A stretch of 64,000 nucleotides of DNA. Origin: Acanthochlamys bracteata (Eukaryota > Streptophyta > Magnoliopsida > Pandanales > Velloziaceae). Made by a program: the position numbers and the translations under genes. Below the pieces are notes generated by a model, which worked only from the letters and a program-made list of their open reading frames with translations, had not been told where the DNA came from and did no database searches. The stretch is taken from positions 1,738,501-1,802,500 of the forward strand of contig CM034132.1 of assembly GCA_019914995.1 (NCBI GenBank), read 5' to 3'. Shown piece after piece: positions 11,030 to 32,310 of the stretch; within the stretch, counting starts at the first letter, position 1; each line of letters begins with the position of its first letter.

Positions 11030-12260
11030 CTTGAACAAGAACGAATAGTTAAAATTATGCAATTGGCCAGCAAATATTTATTGAAAGCAAATATTATGCT
11101 GAGGTTTCAAGTCACATATCCTCATAAATGAATTGTTTGGCTTTTGTCCTAAGCTCAATTCATCTAAGACTTTCTAGCTGGCTAGCTAGGAACTACTTAC
11201 TTGAACCTGCACACATAATAATTGATCAACATCAAGACCTTCCTAGCTATATATGATCAGCACATATATATAAGGGAATCAATGATCAATATATACCAGT
11301 TTTTTGATTCAATTTTATGACAAGTGTTTCTTCTTCTGTAGAAGGAAAAAAATTAATATGCATATACGTATCCTTATGAAGAAGAAAACATTTAAAGAAC
11401 CTTCGGGTGTCACAAGTGGCAAAATGAATTTATGTACTTGTTTCTAGTAACAGCTAGCAATGGTAGAAAATTGTTAGTAGCCTTTTCTTTACCAATACAT
11501 CAAGACGAAAGAAAGGAAAAAAAAGAAGAAGAAAAAAGCGAAACAAACAAAAGAACCACCCATCATACCAGTCCAGTCTTCTTAATTAGACCTAAAAATA
11601 GAGTACTGTGACTAAAAACTAGAGCAAATTAAAGGTTTCTCCATATTTGGTACAGACTTCCCAAATATGAAACTTGTTCAAACTAATTCATAAATCAAAG
11701 CAATTCCTTAATCAGGTCTGTAAATACTTTCACGAAGATTATTGAATAACTATAAAGAGTCTTACATTTGAAGGAAAAATAAAAAAGAAGTAACGAGTTC
11801 AAAATTGAAGGTCCATAGTGCAAACATATTGTGTGCACCAAGGAACATTGACCACTGTAACACCACCACTCTCAGTTTTCAACAAAGCAAAAGAAGAAGC
11901 TCATCAGCCACTGTAACACCACCACTCCCAGTTTTCAGCAAAGCAAAAGAAGAAGCTAGCTCTCAAACTTCAAATAACAACATAGGATAACATAACATTA
12001 ACTGCAATACTACCTAAACTTGTTTCTTTAATCAATTAATACATCTTCAGAGAAAGTTTAGCAGGAACTTAGTTAACAGATCATCCAGTGAAGAAATAGG
12101 AACTCAATCTTAAAATGCAATATAAAAGAGATCAACTATAGTAATATATAGCTAACAGCTACAACCTTATAACTAAAACTCTTAAAAAATATATATATAG
12201 AGATTAATAGAGAGATCTATTAGTAACGTAATATGTAATTAAGCAATACCTCCACAATGA
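11030..12260. other. Spacer between HSP90 and ALOG fragments
   Basis: No gene recognised. It contains the 56-bp tandem duplication near 11.85 kb, and the open frame at 11805-11990 that spans it has no family resemblance. Confidence 0.5.
11852..11963. repeat. 56-bp tandem duplication
   Basis: CCACTGTAACACCACCACT starts at 11852 and again at 11908, and both copies continue through CAGTTTTCA, then CAAAGCAAAAGAAGAAGCT, with two or three mismatches. It lies in non-coding DNA and looks like a recent slippage or unequal-exchange product. Confidence 0.88.
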
Positions 12261-12269
12261 TCTATCTAG

Positions 12270-12760
12270 CTAGTGAGCAGCAGATGAAGAAGAAGCATTG
12301 ACGTCGTTGTCGGAATTAATAAGCAATATGGCAGGTAACGGCGTCGACGGTAGTGTTGGTTTCTTTCTCTTCTTCTTCTCATAGAAAATTCCTCGAGCTC
12401 TGGCCTGAGTTTCGCTAACTTTGTGGAGATAGAGACGGACAGCGCCTGCGCCAAAAGGGTTGGCCTCAGGCTTGCCGCCGTTTTCTTCAAAAACAGCATG
12501 GAGTCGTCCAATGAGAGCATCAAGAGATTCCCGGGCTTGCTTTAGCGGGCAAGGACATGGTGTCGGAGGGTTGGGGTTTCCAAAAAAAGGACAAAAGAGC
12601 GTGTGCAGTGACGGACGAAGAGAAAAAATGTGAAGTCTAGAGGCAAAGGAGAGGTGCACGTCGTTGGAGATAAAACTTGTACACCGACAGATCAATGAGT
12701 TCGAAGAGGAGCGGATGGGTGGCTGCGGGAGACAGGAGAAAAAATTAAAAAAAAAGCCTG
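12270..12760 (-). pseudogene. ALOG-domain (LSH/OBO1 family) gene fragment
   Basis: From about 12603 down to 12270 the minus strand encodes the second half of the plant ALOG DNA-binding domain: [57 protein letters not shown], then [14 protein letters not shown], including the usual basic nuclear signal, followed by a short Ser-rich tail and a stop. ALOG proteins are transcription regulators of light response and organ boundaries. The first half of the domain (family motif near RRDWNTF and HVLEFLRYLDQFGKTKVHT) is missing. Upstream to about 12760 only frame-shifted scraps remain (a YLQRRAPLL-like piece, then a stop). Several conserved residues differ (for example AREPLD-type changes after PLKQA). 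I read this as a 5'-truncated pseudogene. A divergent functional gene with an extra upstream exon is less likely, since none is visible. Confidence 0.8.
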
Positions 12761-12764
12761 GATT

Positions 12765-13500
12765 TGAATACTATATGCTACCGTTATTTTTTTAACTTAA
12801 CATAGATAAAAAAAGTTATTTTATAACACACTAAAATAAGCTTTCGAGTGACTTTTTTTTAAAGTATTATTTTGATATTTTTTTTGAAGTAAAATAACTT
12901 ATTTATTTTCTGCAAAAATAATTACAGCTAAACATACTTTTTACTATTAAATACTTTTTTTAATAAAAGTACTAAATAATTTAAGCCAAACATGCCCATA
13001 GTTACTGGTTGAGGTAAGAAAAACGAGCAATGAAAAATAATATCTTCTGTACTAGAATTCGATTACCGTCTGCTTATGTGATAATTCATAATTTTTTGAA
13101 TGTCTATTATTCTTTATTAAAATTTAAGAGAAAAACTCGCGTATAAAAATATCCGATAGAAAGTTGTGATTTTTTGTTCTCTCCTCTCATCTGCCTCTTG
13201 TTGACCGAATTCCTCCTAGAAGTTTACTGCACATGAAAGATATTTAGTTATAACTTTTCAAAATATTGCCCTTTATATTTCGATTTTGCGAAAGGAGCCG
13301 CTAAAAGCCTAAAACTGCTCTGTTTCGCCGGTAATGATTATTAATGTAATTAATTACTCGTTGAATCTATTCCCGCGTTTTCTTACGAAAACCGCCACCC
13401 ATGAATAATTGATAATTATCTTATATCAATTGTAATTTGTAATACTTCACTATGTAATATTTTAATAGTAATAAAATAATAATAATAATTCCCGGGATAA
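12765..13500. other. AT-rich spacer and PAP promoter region
   Basis: No coding gene. The distal part is AT-rich. From about 13.2 kb it becomes the promoter side of the poly(A) polymerase gene, and the CT-rich stretch near 13505-13565 is probably the start of its leader. Confidence 0.5.
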
Positions 13501-13941
13501 TCGTTCCAATTTCTCCCTCCGTCTACCAACCTTCTTCCTTTTCTCTCTATCTCTCTCTCCTCTTTATCCGCCCGCCGGAAAACCGCTCCTCGGATTCAGG
13601 GTTTCTTCTCCGACGCTCTTATCGGTTTTGATTGTTAATCGCCCATTTATCTCTTTCTCAATCTCAGTCGTCCACTCCCTTGAGTTCTATCTCTCGCGTT
13701 AGCTAATCTAGGGTTTCATTGATTCATCTATTGATCTGAGCCGCTTGTGTTCCTTTTCCCGCGATCAGCCTTCAATTTCAAGTTTTTTCCCCTCGTTTTC
13801 ATTCAAATGAAATTCGAGTTTGGTTCGATTAGATCTTGATGATTTTGGTTTTCCGTGCATTAGTGCTCACGCCGCTGTGATTTTTTTTCCCGTTTTTGGG
13901 GAGAACCAGTTTCATTGAAGTCGGTCAGAAGGATTGTTTCA

Positions 13942-19744
<5,803 letters not shown>

Positions 19745-20565
19745 AGTGACAAGTTGCAGAGAGGACTTCAGGAGTATGAATCTGCTGAAATTTTCACTTA
19801 TCTTTGGCTGCATTGCATGACAATTTGGTAGCATCTCTGCTTCATTAGTACCCACTGAAAGGCTTAGCAATTCTTGTTTATCATGATTAAGGGGGTATGA
19901 TATGATCCGTGTGTCTGTGGTTGGGATTTGTGTGGGATTGGGAATTATGGAATTTACATATGGTCCAGCCATACTGGCAAAATGGTATACTGTGTGGGAC
20001 TAAGCTTTAGTAACTAGGTTAGAGCTATAGTGGATTTTGTGTTTTTTTAATTTTTTTTTTGGGTGGGGAGTGGGTAGTTTGTAGGAGTGGGGAAGGGGTT
20101 GAACCTCGTAAATTCGAAACAATGTAATATATGACTTCTCTTGTATGGCAAATAAATTTGTTATGACAGTGACGTGTTCTGTCTTGTCCTGTTTCATTGG
20201 ATGATTCCAGAATTGTAGAGGATATTCTGATTAAGTTACTGGCGAGTCAATTGTAGAGGATATCAATGAAGTGCAGTCCCGTTTCATCTTCGTTTGGCAC
20301 ACATAGCTGTTGGTTGTTTCCCATTCTCTTGTTGTCGTCAATTAGTTTTACAATGAGCATTTCTTCGTTTTAGGAATTATTTAAGACTAATAAGTCTCTT
20401 TGAAATTCTTCTCTTACTGGATTCTTTAGGACGAAGTTTCTGTTTTAGTTTGCATGTAAAAGTGCCATCAATCAAATTGTGGCCTCTTTCTTGTAAAAAC
20501 CTTATTTACATGAATATCGTAAATCAGTAACATCCGTTGTGTGACAATTTTCGATAACAACAAGG
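19745..20565. other. 3' untranslated region of PAP and spacer
   Basis: No further coding sequence. The AATAAA-like signal near 20150 and TG/TTGT-rich sequence after it suggest that the PAP message ends around 20.16-20.21 kb. The rest is spacer. Confidence 0.5.
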
Positions 20566-20569
20566 GGCT

Positions 20570-20780
20570 GTTTGGTTAGCTTTCTCTAAAACTAATTTTT
20601 TAATTTTAATTTTATATTATTATATATTTTTTATTTAGGAAATTTATTTAAAATTTAAAAAATATAAAAAATTTTAAGTAATAAACTTTTTTAATTTTGT
20701 ATTATTATTTTTTAAATAAAAATAGAATTTATTTTTAAATAAAAATATTTTTATTTTATAAATATTCCTAAACGTTCACT
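20570..20780. mobile_element. AT-rich MITE-like element
   Basis: Opens GGGGCTGTTTGGTTAGCTTT and closes TATTCCTAAACGTTCACTC, with an A/T-only core containing the family block ATATAAAAAATTTTAAGTAATAAAC. Ends are weakly inverted. Confidence 0.6.
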
Positions 20781-20824
20781 CTAGTCAAAAACTGAAGTAA
20801 TCGCGACCAAAATTCGGTGAACTG

Positions 20825-21035
20825 GTGTATTGAAAATAATTTTAAAATAATTTTTTTCTAAAATAAAAAATATTTTATTTTATTTTAAAAATTAAATTTT
20901 TTATTTCTTAAAAAAATAATATAAAATTTTTATATTTTAAAATTTTTAATAAATTTTATATAATATTATAAAAATTTCTTAAAAAATACGAAATGAAACG
21001 GAGTCGTTGCGCGCAATCCAAACGGCCCCATCATG
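20825..21035. mobile_element. AT-rich MITE-like element
   Basis: A second A/T-only block directly after the previous one, closing with GCGCAATCCAAACGGCCCC, which in reverse reads GGGGCCGTTTGGATTGCG, the GTTTGG-type terminus shared by the family. Confidence 0.55.
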
Positions 21036-21185
21036 AGTACCCTTGTCAACTTTCCATCTGCACGGGAAGCAATCTCTCCATCTAAAACTTCTGTTGTCCG
21101 GAATTCAGAAGCAGAGCTCTATCGAAGGAGACAAAGCAAATCTGGAGAGAGAGAGAGGGAAAGGGAAAGTTTATAAAGAGAAAGA

Positions 21186-24172
<2,987 letters not shown>

Positions 24173-24179
24173 ATAATTG

Positions 24180-25075
24180 AATCGAAGCTCTTCTTATCCT
24201 ACTGACTCCTTTCTTTTTCTTTTTGTATATTTCTAATAAAAAATCATGTCTTTGTGTAATATGAGTTGCATACTATTGAAGAATAGCAAGGTGTGAGAGG
24301 TACTTGTGATTACACAGCTCTGTAGGGATAGCAACAGTAAGTCCCATGTAGATCAAAGAGATCACCGTCGTATCCGTTGACAGAGCAGTTGATGCCTGTC
24401 CGCTTACAGTGAGGTGGTGCTACTACTGAGTTTGGGTGAGTTTGCTGCAGCTACTCCATGAGCGCAGAGGTTGTGTTTCCCTATTGAGGTGAGTTCTCAT
24501 GTGTAGTAGTTGCTGCTATGTTGCAGCCGGAGATCAAGCACAGAAGAAGTGACAACAATTTGGAACAAACATTTATTTTCGGCGGTTGTTTTGGGTATGG
24601 GTGTGTTTACCTAAGTTAAACTCATTTTTTAAAGTTAGTTTAAAAAATTAAATTAAAAATTAAAAATATTTAATAAAAATAAAATTTTATATTAATAGTA
24701 AACTTTAAAATTAAATTTGAAAAGAATTTGATAAAAAAATTATTTTAAATTTTTTATTTATGTTATATTAAAAATAAAATTTTTAAAAAATGAAATTTGA
24801 GTTGTCGGTAAACCGCGCCCTATGTGAACTAGATGATTGATTGATTTTATAAGGTTTTCAGGGTTATTATATGTAGTGATTTGTTGTTGGTAAGTTTTTA
24901 TTTTTTAAATAAGAAAAGTAATTTTTTATAACAAAACATAAAAATATAAAGAAAAACAGAACAATTATGTTGTTGTAACAAATTAAAAAAATTGGAAATG
25001 GCATATACGTAAATTAAGGCACAATATCTTTCAGTCTGTCTCGTCAAAACCCTGAAGACGGAGAGCGGGAACGCA
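24180..25075. other. Spacer after the hexokinase pseudogene
   Basis: No gene. It includes an AT-rich MITE-like block at about 24600-24830. Confidence 0.5.
24600..24830. mobile_element. AT-rich MITE-like element
   Basis: Opens GGGTGTGTTTACCTAAGTT and closes GTCGGTAAACCGCGCCCTAT, so the ends form an inverted repeat of roughly 15 bases with mismatches (GGGTGTGTTTAC against GGGCGCGGTTTACC in reverse). The core is A/T-only with internal symmetry. Confidence 0.65.
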
Positions 25076-25083
25076 AACCATAA

Positions 25084-25863
25084 AATGAGAAAAAGATCGA
25101 ATCTTTTTTTCTCACGCTCTCAAATAGCGATGATCGCTTCCTCCGCTGCCGGCGAGAGTGCCACGAATCACCACCAACGCTTTCCTGCAAACTCTCTGGC
25201 CGCCGTCGCTGCCGTCGGATGTTGTGGTTGACCTAGTTTGGTATAGCGGTGTACATACATGGCACACAGGGTTAAAGCCAGGCAGCAATCCAACATCATT
25301 TTTGTTTCCTGTAGATGGATTTAATATTTTGAAGGGGTTTTCGTGTTGGATTCGCAGGTGGTTTATGGATTGGGTGTTAGGAGTTGGGTGGTTTTTTTTT
25401 TTTTGGTTGTGAGAATGTTTCTTGAAAATTTTTGGTATCAGTATTATGAACGATTTAGAATTTATGTTTCAGTGAAATATTATCTGGTTGAATTTGGGAT
25501 CAAGAAGAAATTTTTAGTCTTGCAAATTTTGGAAAAATTTTGCTTTGCTTGAGATTGACCTGTTACTTTCCTTCATGTAATGTGAAGTTGGTCGGAAAAC
25601 AATTGTCTTGCTTCTTGTGTTATTGAAATTTTAGACGTCATGGTTTTCTCGTTTAGGCTTTCGGCAAGAATGTGAATGGAGTCCTTTTTCGTCGAATGCA
25701 CTAATAGTAGGTTGGTTTGACCATTAATTTTGTTTCTTAAATTTACATGAAGTTTGCAAATAATATTTACTTGTAATGATCCTCCCTTTATCACCAGATG
25801 ACGATTTTTCTGAATGGTTTCATGCCACATTGTGGGCCTCTAGCCTCAAATAACACTATTCAG
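25084..25863 (+). other. Exon-like pieces of an unrecognised gene or relic
   Basis: A GC-richer, leader-like block near 25030-25230 contains an ATG at 25131 opening a 33-codon frame with many Ala and Ser. In another frame, 25158-25412 is open but ends in low-complexity Trp/Phe. A second exon-like piece at 25798-25863 lies between a good acceptor (ATCACCAG) and a good donor (CAGGTAAAA) and reads MTIFLNGFMPHCGPLASN. I recognise no family and cannot join the pieces with confidence. It could be a short gene, a non-coding transcript or a gene relic. Confidence 0.3.
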
Positions 25864-25869
25864 GTAAAA

Positions 25870-27060
25870 TTGCGAATTGTGTTGAAGTTGTATGTTGTTT
25901 CATGCAGTCTTTTTCTTTGTAAACGTAAACTATTGAAGTAATTAACTTAAATTTTGAGGTCAATTTTATCATTTCCTAGATTAACAGAGATTCTGATTTG
26001 AAATTTCTTTTTATATTAGTTAGAGTAATTATTCAAAATAAAGTTGGAGAGTATTTCTTTTTGTGATGCATCCAAATCTTTGTCACATTCTAGCTGCAAG
26101 TTTGTTAGATTGCATAAAGAAATTCCTTTCCAAGGGGACTTGTTATTCCTCTTCTTTTTGGCCATATGGAGAAAGTTGTTGGTCTTGCATATGATAAATC
26201 ATTTTGTTGAGGCCTCCATATTGATTAAGAGGGAACTTTTAATGACAAAGATGGTGATCTTGTTTAGATATCTGTTTTATAAAGTCAGCATAAGATACAG
26301 AATTTGTTGCCCTTTCCTTAGTTTCATTTGCTATTAGTACCTAGATGCCATTTACGCATTTATTTCTTCCTGTTAGCCTTGAGGATATTTTCCCGAATGT
26401 GTTTGGTAGGTTAGCACTGACTGAAGGTATAGTACTTCACCTATTGTAAACTTCCATCTCGCTCATTGACCAAACTTTTTCCTACCATCATAATTAATCT
26501 TGACTTCCAATTATAAAAGTTTGAGTGTTGGAACAGTTATGGTTGAGACCCTGAGGTTTAGAGCATAAACAAATCTACTTTGCATAGAAACAATCATCAT
26601 CATCAATTTATGAATGATTGGTAACTTCCCACTCCATGAAGAGTTTCGACATGGTATATTTCTTAATGATACACATGATTATTTTCACCTTGGAAAATGC
26701 CAAACTTACCTCAATTCATGCCCATGGAGGACCCCTATGTACTTCGATAAAGCCTCTGCACCAGTCACACGGCATAGCAGACTTCATTGAAATACCAGTT
26801 GCATTAAATATATTAGACCAGTTTTGTAATTGTAACTTCCTTATGGCAAACATGATTAAGAAATCCATATAACAAAACTTGCGTATTTATTTTGCTATTA
26901 GTTGCAAGAATAATACAAATCTTATTTGAGTAGGTCATGTACACACATGTGAAGATGCTCAGATAGACCTCTACACCTTGCAACTGAGCTTCCTGCTGGG
27001 CTGCCTTTTCTTTTTTTTTTTTTGCTGATGATTACTCTTACAACTATAATCACCCACCAC
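25870..27060. other. Spacer with no recognised gene
   Basis: Mixed-composition DNA. The open frame at 26618-26872 resembles nothing known. The reverse strand of 26700-26830 has some exon-like composition followed by a GTAAGTTT donor-like site, but I could not identify a protein. The last part is the 3' side of the amino acid permease gene. Confidence 0.45.
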
Positions 27061-27138
27061 TTTACAAAGAAGAGCAACGCATGAAAACCATGGTAACCCT
27101 ATTATCAGCTTCCCTTCTAATTTCACCCGTATTGCTCT

Positions 27139-30100
27139 TTATGTTCTCGTGTGAAACGGGACGTAGTGATGAAGATCTTGGACAACTCCTTGAATAGAAC
27201 CGCATGCTGCAGCTACAGTGACAAGAAAGCAGAGGAAGCTCAAGGTTTGAAGTGCGATCCACTTTGAACTGAACCTTGTGATGTTCCTCTGGGCTATGTA
27301 CATTGAGACAGGGAAATAAACAGTGAGGGGCCAGAAGCCCAGGGCTCCCAAAAATGAGAGTACTGCATTGAAGAAAGGCATGATGATAGCCAGTAAAGTG
27401 CAAATTATTACGAACACAGTCCTCCAAATCAATCGAAAGATGTTGACATTGTATTGGAAACTCTTTGTAGAGAGTACAGGATGATTTTTTGTCAAAATCT
27501 TTGAGTTTGGATACCTTTGGACAGTGTACTTCTCAACTGCAGCAAAAAGTGGTTGGGCGAAAACCTGAGATACAAATGAAATGCGTCATAAACGACAAGA
27601 TATGAAACATTGAAAGTTTGGTTTAGATGCGATTTAAGATGCATATCCTTGATGTGTGAGCCAGTCAATATCAAACTGTCAAGAACACGAACTGAAACAA
27701 CCATTTCTGCATCCTAGGTACACGATTTATTGATTAGTTATACTTTATACTCTTTAGCTTGCACTTGTGGTAGATATACATAAATAGAGCATCTACTGTG
27801 TGTGATTGAAATCTGATCGCCATCTTGCAGTTGTAAATTGTTTGGCTTTCAGTGTAGGCAAGGAATTAGAGACCTATATCCATATTCTTGTTCAAGTAGT
27901 GTTATGCTATGTCTTATCTTGCAGCTACACCACATGCAAAACTTTAGCATCATGGTTAGCGAGCTTTAAGAAGCTAATTTTATTTATTTATTTATTTTTT
28001 AATGCAGAACATGTCTGAAAGTAATATCTATGCAGGAAAGAGAAGAAAATCGTATGGACCTGTATAGGCGGTAATGAAGCAGTAAACTTACAAAACCTTA
28101 TCAATAATATCAGCTATCTGTTCCTTCTATGCACATCTGGTAGTCTTAGTCATTGTTTTGTTGGTTGTTATATAATATGTAGATTCATAGTTTCTGATTA
28201 TTATAAATTTAGTCGCCTCGTAAGGACTACGTGAATTTATTTGATAATTGTGCATACTGATTTACTCTAAAATAAATATAGCTGACATAATATTCTATGA
28301 TGAAGGTTCAAAAATTTTTAATGTTTATTGACTGTGGCGATACCTGGAAAGCACCAACCAGATGCACCACAATGCAAACATTTGCAAGATCAACCAGCCA
28401 ATAGGGTTCGTAGAATCCAAATCCGGTCAAGATGTTTCCTGGTGCAGAGTTTCCAAATGCAGCATATCCAAGGCAGCCACATAGAAGATAGAATGCCGTG
28501 GTGGTCAATACACCAATAAGACTGGCCTTCTTCATTGACTTGTTTTCTGCCGGTGGTGATCTTAGTGTGTCCTGAGGTTTGCAGGGATATCAAGTTTCTA
28601 TTAGCATTTAATGAGAATGCTGTGATACTTCAGCAAATTTTGAGCTGGATTCCCAGTTTACCTGAATCTCAATCAGAACTTGGGAGAAAGTGTAGGCAAA
28701 TGCAATATCACCGAGTGCCTGGAATGCATTCCATATCTTTCCAGCTGCATGTACGTTGATCCCAACTCGAGTTCCAGTTATGGATGTTTCTCCTACATTT
28801 CCTGTTCACATGTCGAAGGAAGGGATTCATTTTTTTAAAGAGCGGCAAAAAAGCCTAGTAACATTCTTCCCCTAGAAGGTAGCTGGCCTACCTGAGACTA
28901 TCGTAGCAATTGGAAGACCAACAGCAATGAAAGAGTATGTAAATGACATCATTGCTGCTACAGTGGAAAGCCACCAAAGCTTGTGGAAGTTGGGAACTTG
29001 GGAGAGGAAAATCTGGACAACACCAAAAGCAATTATATATGAGCTAGTTGAAACTCTGCAGTCAGCTTGGTGGCTGTTCTTGTGGAAACAGTTCGATTTG
29101 CTGATAGCCCTGTGTTCAAAATGAAGAGGGATAAGAATCCATGATTTTGTTATGATACTGCATCTTCAATTGCTCTTTCTATGTTGCAGTTACAAGTGAA
29201 TGAAATTATAGCAGTGACTTGAGATCGGGAGCTTACGCAGCACTAATGGAAGCTGTAATTGTGTAGCCAATGGTTATTCCAAAGAGGTTGGCATATTGAC
29301 AGAGACCACATAGCAAGTGCTTCATTCCCCCTGTACATTTTTGGTTGTTAACAGAAGATACTTAAGTCCACCATTATATAAAAAGTACGAGTAACGGTGT
29401 AATGTAAATGAAGACGGGAAGCCAGTGAACTACCTAAATTGGATTGAACTGCTTGCATATACGTGGAATTTCTTTTCCCATTGATCGGATCAGAGGTCCT
29501 ATAGCAATCCGCAAGCATGCTGGATGTGTAGAGTGTGATCAATGAGAATAAAATGAGAATTGCTGGTCCGGCAATCCAGCCAAGTTGAGCAATTGCCCAT
29601 CCCAAGGATAGCACACCGGAGCCTATGACTGCAGTTATGATATGTGCACTAGCCGTCCACACAGTTCCTGCACATCATTTGGTAAGCACAAAGTAAAAGC
29701 TTAAATCTTCCCAAAGTGTTCGATTTTGCGTGGTTATTATTCTAGGTCGCAAAATTTAAGGTGCTATTTGCCTTTAGCTTTAACTGCTGATTTAAAAAAA
29801 AGGAAAGAATTCTCTTGTAGATACTCACTGGTTTGCTTACAATAACCTTCGAGTCTTTGACACTATAACGTAGAAGTTGGTTATAATTCAGGCGTATACT
29901 AAGAACAGCAAAAGATTACCTTAGGCAGGAGTGCATACTGTATTTTCTAATCACATAAAGTCATTGGCTAGAGGATATTAACTTGCTGAAAATTTGAGTA
30001 ACGGATGGGATTCTGGTTGCTGTAGCTTGATATTTGAGAGTGCCTTTTAATAAATCTTTTGTAATTTTAATCTTTTTTAAAAAATTTAAAAAGCACAAAA

Positions 30101-30733
30101 ATTTTATATGATAAAATTTTATTATTATTATTTTTTAAATTAAAAATAAAAGTTTTTTGAAAAATGTTATAAATATCTTTTGTTTTATAAATGTTTTTTT
30201 TTTCAAACGATCTTGGCATCAAATCGTTATATCAAGCTGTATGGCATCTTTATCTATTTTCTCTACGCGTGCAGGTACTGCTTGTTCAGAGTCTCTATAT
30301 TTCAAGCCTCACGTAATAACGACTCAAAATGGGCATTTAGCTTCATTGTTCTACTGAATCTGAAGCTCGACGAAAACAGGTTCCTGGTCTGCAACAGGTA
30401 CTTAAAACTGGTTCAACTTGTTTGCCATTAATGTTATATTATATACACTCAGCTCTACTGATATCTGTGTTCTCTCTTTCTAACTACAAAAGCTTGTAGA
30501 TCGAACTTACCAGTAAAACGAATTTGATGATAGAACTTTGAAGTTAATGAAGATTAACAGATTAAAATGTACGTATGTGTATAAAATGTACCTGTTCTTT
30601 CTATCTGATCATCATCGTGAATGAACCCGACTTGGTTTTTCTCAATACCCAACGTCGACGAGCTGTTGTTCTTGTACTGCTGCTGCTCTCCATTCTTCAT
30701 CACCATTATTATCTGATCATCTCCTTGTCCCAT
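27139..30733 (-). CDS. Amino acid permease (AAP family)
   Basis: Seven exons on the minus strand join in phase: 30733-30592, 29667-29434, 29330-29237, 29109-28892, 28801-28662, 28571-28344 and 27564-27139, giving 493 residues. The start ATG at 30733 gives a short, Gln/Asn-rich cytosolic N-terminus ending in IERTG, followed at once by the family signature TVWTASAHIITAVIGSGVL. Later family motifs are CYRTSDPINGKRN, NLFGITIGYTI, SQVPNFHKLWWLS, AFAYTFSQVLIEIQDTLRSP, GCLGYAAFGNSAPGN and FWPLTVYFPVSMYI. About ten or eleven membrane segments are visible. AAPs are proton-coupled importers of neutral and acidic amino acids at the plasma membrane, used in phloem loading and seed filling. Length and order are normal and no break is seen. 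Which AAP subgroup it belongs to needs a tree, so no symbol is given. Confidence 0.95.
30045..30190. mobile_element. AT-rich MITE-like fragment in AAP intron 1
   Basis: The block opens AATAAATCTTTTGTAATTTT and has the family core (CACAAAAATTTTATATGATAAAATTTTA) within the first intron of the permease gene. Ends are poorly defined. Confidence 0.45.
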
Positions 30734-32096
30734 CTTTTCTCTTTCTTTCTCTCTGTAGACAAAAACTCTTATCTAGCTACCTCTGTTTAATTATTTTCTC
30801 TCTTGTTGTCTTATACGGAAACTTTTACTAGACCTACCCAATCACTCTATCCCTGATCTCGTGAGTCGTGAGGAGCAATGAAGGCCACAGACGGCGCTGT
30901 ATTTCTAACATGCTCTGAAGAGCGAAGAGCTGAAGAGGTTAAAATTAAAATCTCAAGCTAATTAAATTCAGTGTGGGTATGCAGTTAAAATAGCTACCCT
31001 ATCTATTCGGACAAAAAAGGCCAATCATTTTCCAGATTACAGCAGCTTTTTCTCTCGTCTAAAGAATACATATTTAAATTATTGCTATCTTATGGTTTGA
31101 AAAAAAAAAAAATTAATTAATTAATAACAAGTTCCTGTTAGCTACCGGCGGACGATGAGGGTTGTCTTAAGTCATAATGATAGTAATAATTGTTGGACTT
31201 TAAGTTGAATTATCCTCGGATTAGCAGTGGAGAGATTTATAAATAGTGTTCAAATAAAATAGAAATTAGTTAACTTATAAGTGAGTCACCAGTTCATCTT
31301 AGACTATAAACCAAGTGGGGCTCTATTTGATGGACTTAGCAATTCGGTCTTTTTAATAGTTACGTATTGATTGAATTATAAAATATATATATTTTTTATA
31401 TATAAAAATTATTAATTTTTAAATAATTAATCAATTATTTTAATTAAGAGATTCAATTCTATAATTAATATCAGAGTTTGATATGGTAGAACTATCTAAT
31501 ATATTGCTGAAAAATAATGGATTTTCAAATTAGGCTAGACTCAATTAGTAGCGTACGGGTCTAAAAATGATATTTAAATAAAAAAAACTAGTCAAATTGA
31601 AGGCGACTAGCAAATATGAGGTAATTTTTGAATAGTTAGTCAGTTATTTTAATTAGAGAATCTAATCTTATAATAATAATAATTATTATTATTATTCTTA
31701 TTATGGAAATTATTTGTGGATAGATATTAGAAAACAAAGAGATTGGATCTATGTCGTGTGGAATTGGACCTACATGTACATGTCATATTATACAGTACAG
31801 ACTACAGTAAGGTAACGTACTATTCCAACGTATATTACCCTACCGCATTCAGCGCCCTTCTGTCATGATCAATGAATGATTTCTCAACATATGACCCACT
31901 ATATACGCTTACTCATTTTTTAAAGTATATATCACCCACAACGTATACGTACGTATAAGTAGACAGATTTTCCGTTGATATGTCAAAAAGGCATATTTAT
32001 ATGTAATAAACTAGTTCAAATAAATTTTATTTTTTATTTAATAATAATAATAATAAGCACGTAACATGCGCAAAGATGCTATACGCTATCGATTAA

Positions 32097-32310
32097 GAGT
32101 GTGTTTGATAGTGTTTATAAAATAAAATTTTTTTAAAATAAAAAATATTTTTATTTTTTTATTTTTAAAAAAATAATAAAAATATGTAATAAAAAAATTT
32201 TATTATATAAAATTTTTTTATATTTTTTAAAATTTTAAATATTTATAAATTATATATTAAAAAATTAAAAATTAAAAAAAAAATGTTTGCGAATCCAAAC
32301 GCACCCTAAA
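32097..32310. mobile_element. AT-rich MITE-like element (clear ends)
   Basis: Left end AGTGTGTTTGATAGTGTTTA; right end in reverse AGGGTGCGTTTGGATTCGCA. The ends are imperfect inverted repeats around GTGNGTTTGAT. The core is A/T-only, with ATAAAATTTTTTTAAAATA-type palindromes. TTA on the left and TAA on the right could be target duplication or part of the repeat. Confidence 0.7.

Noticed and set aside
26618-26872. Plus-strand frame of 84 codons, and an exon-like look on the reverse strand
   Set aside because: Neither strand gives a recognisable protein and the splice-like GTAAGTTT alone is weak evidence.
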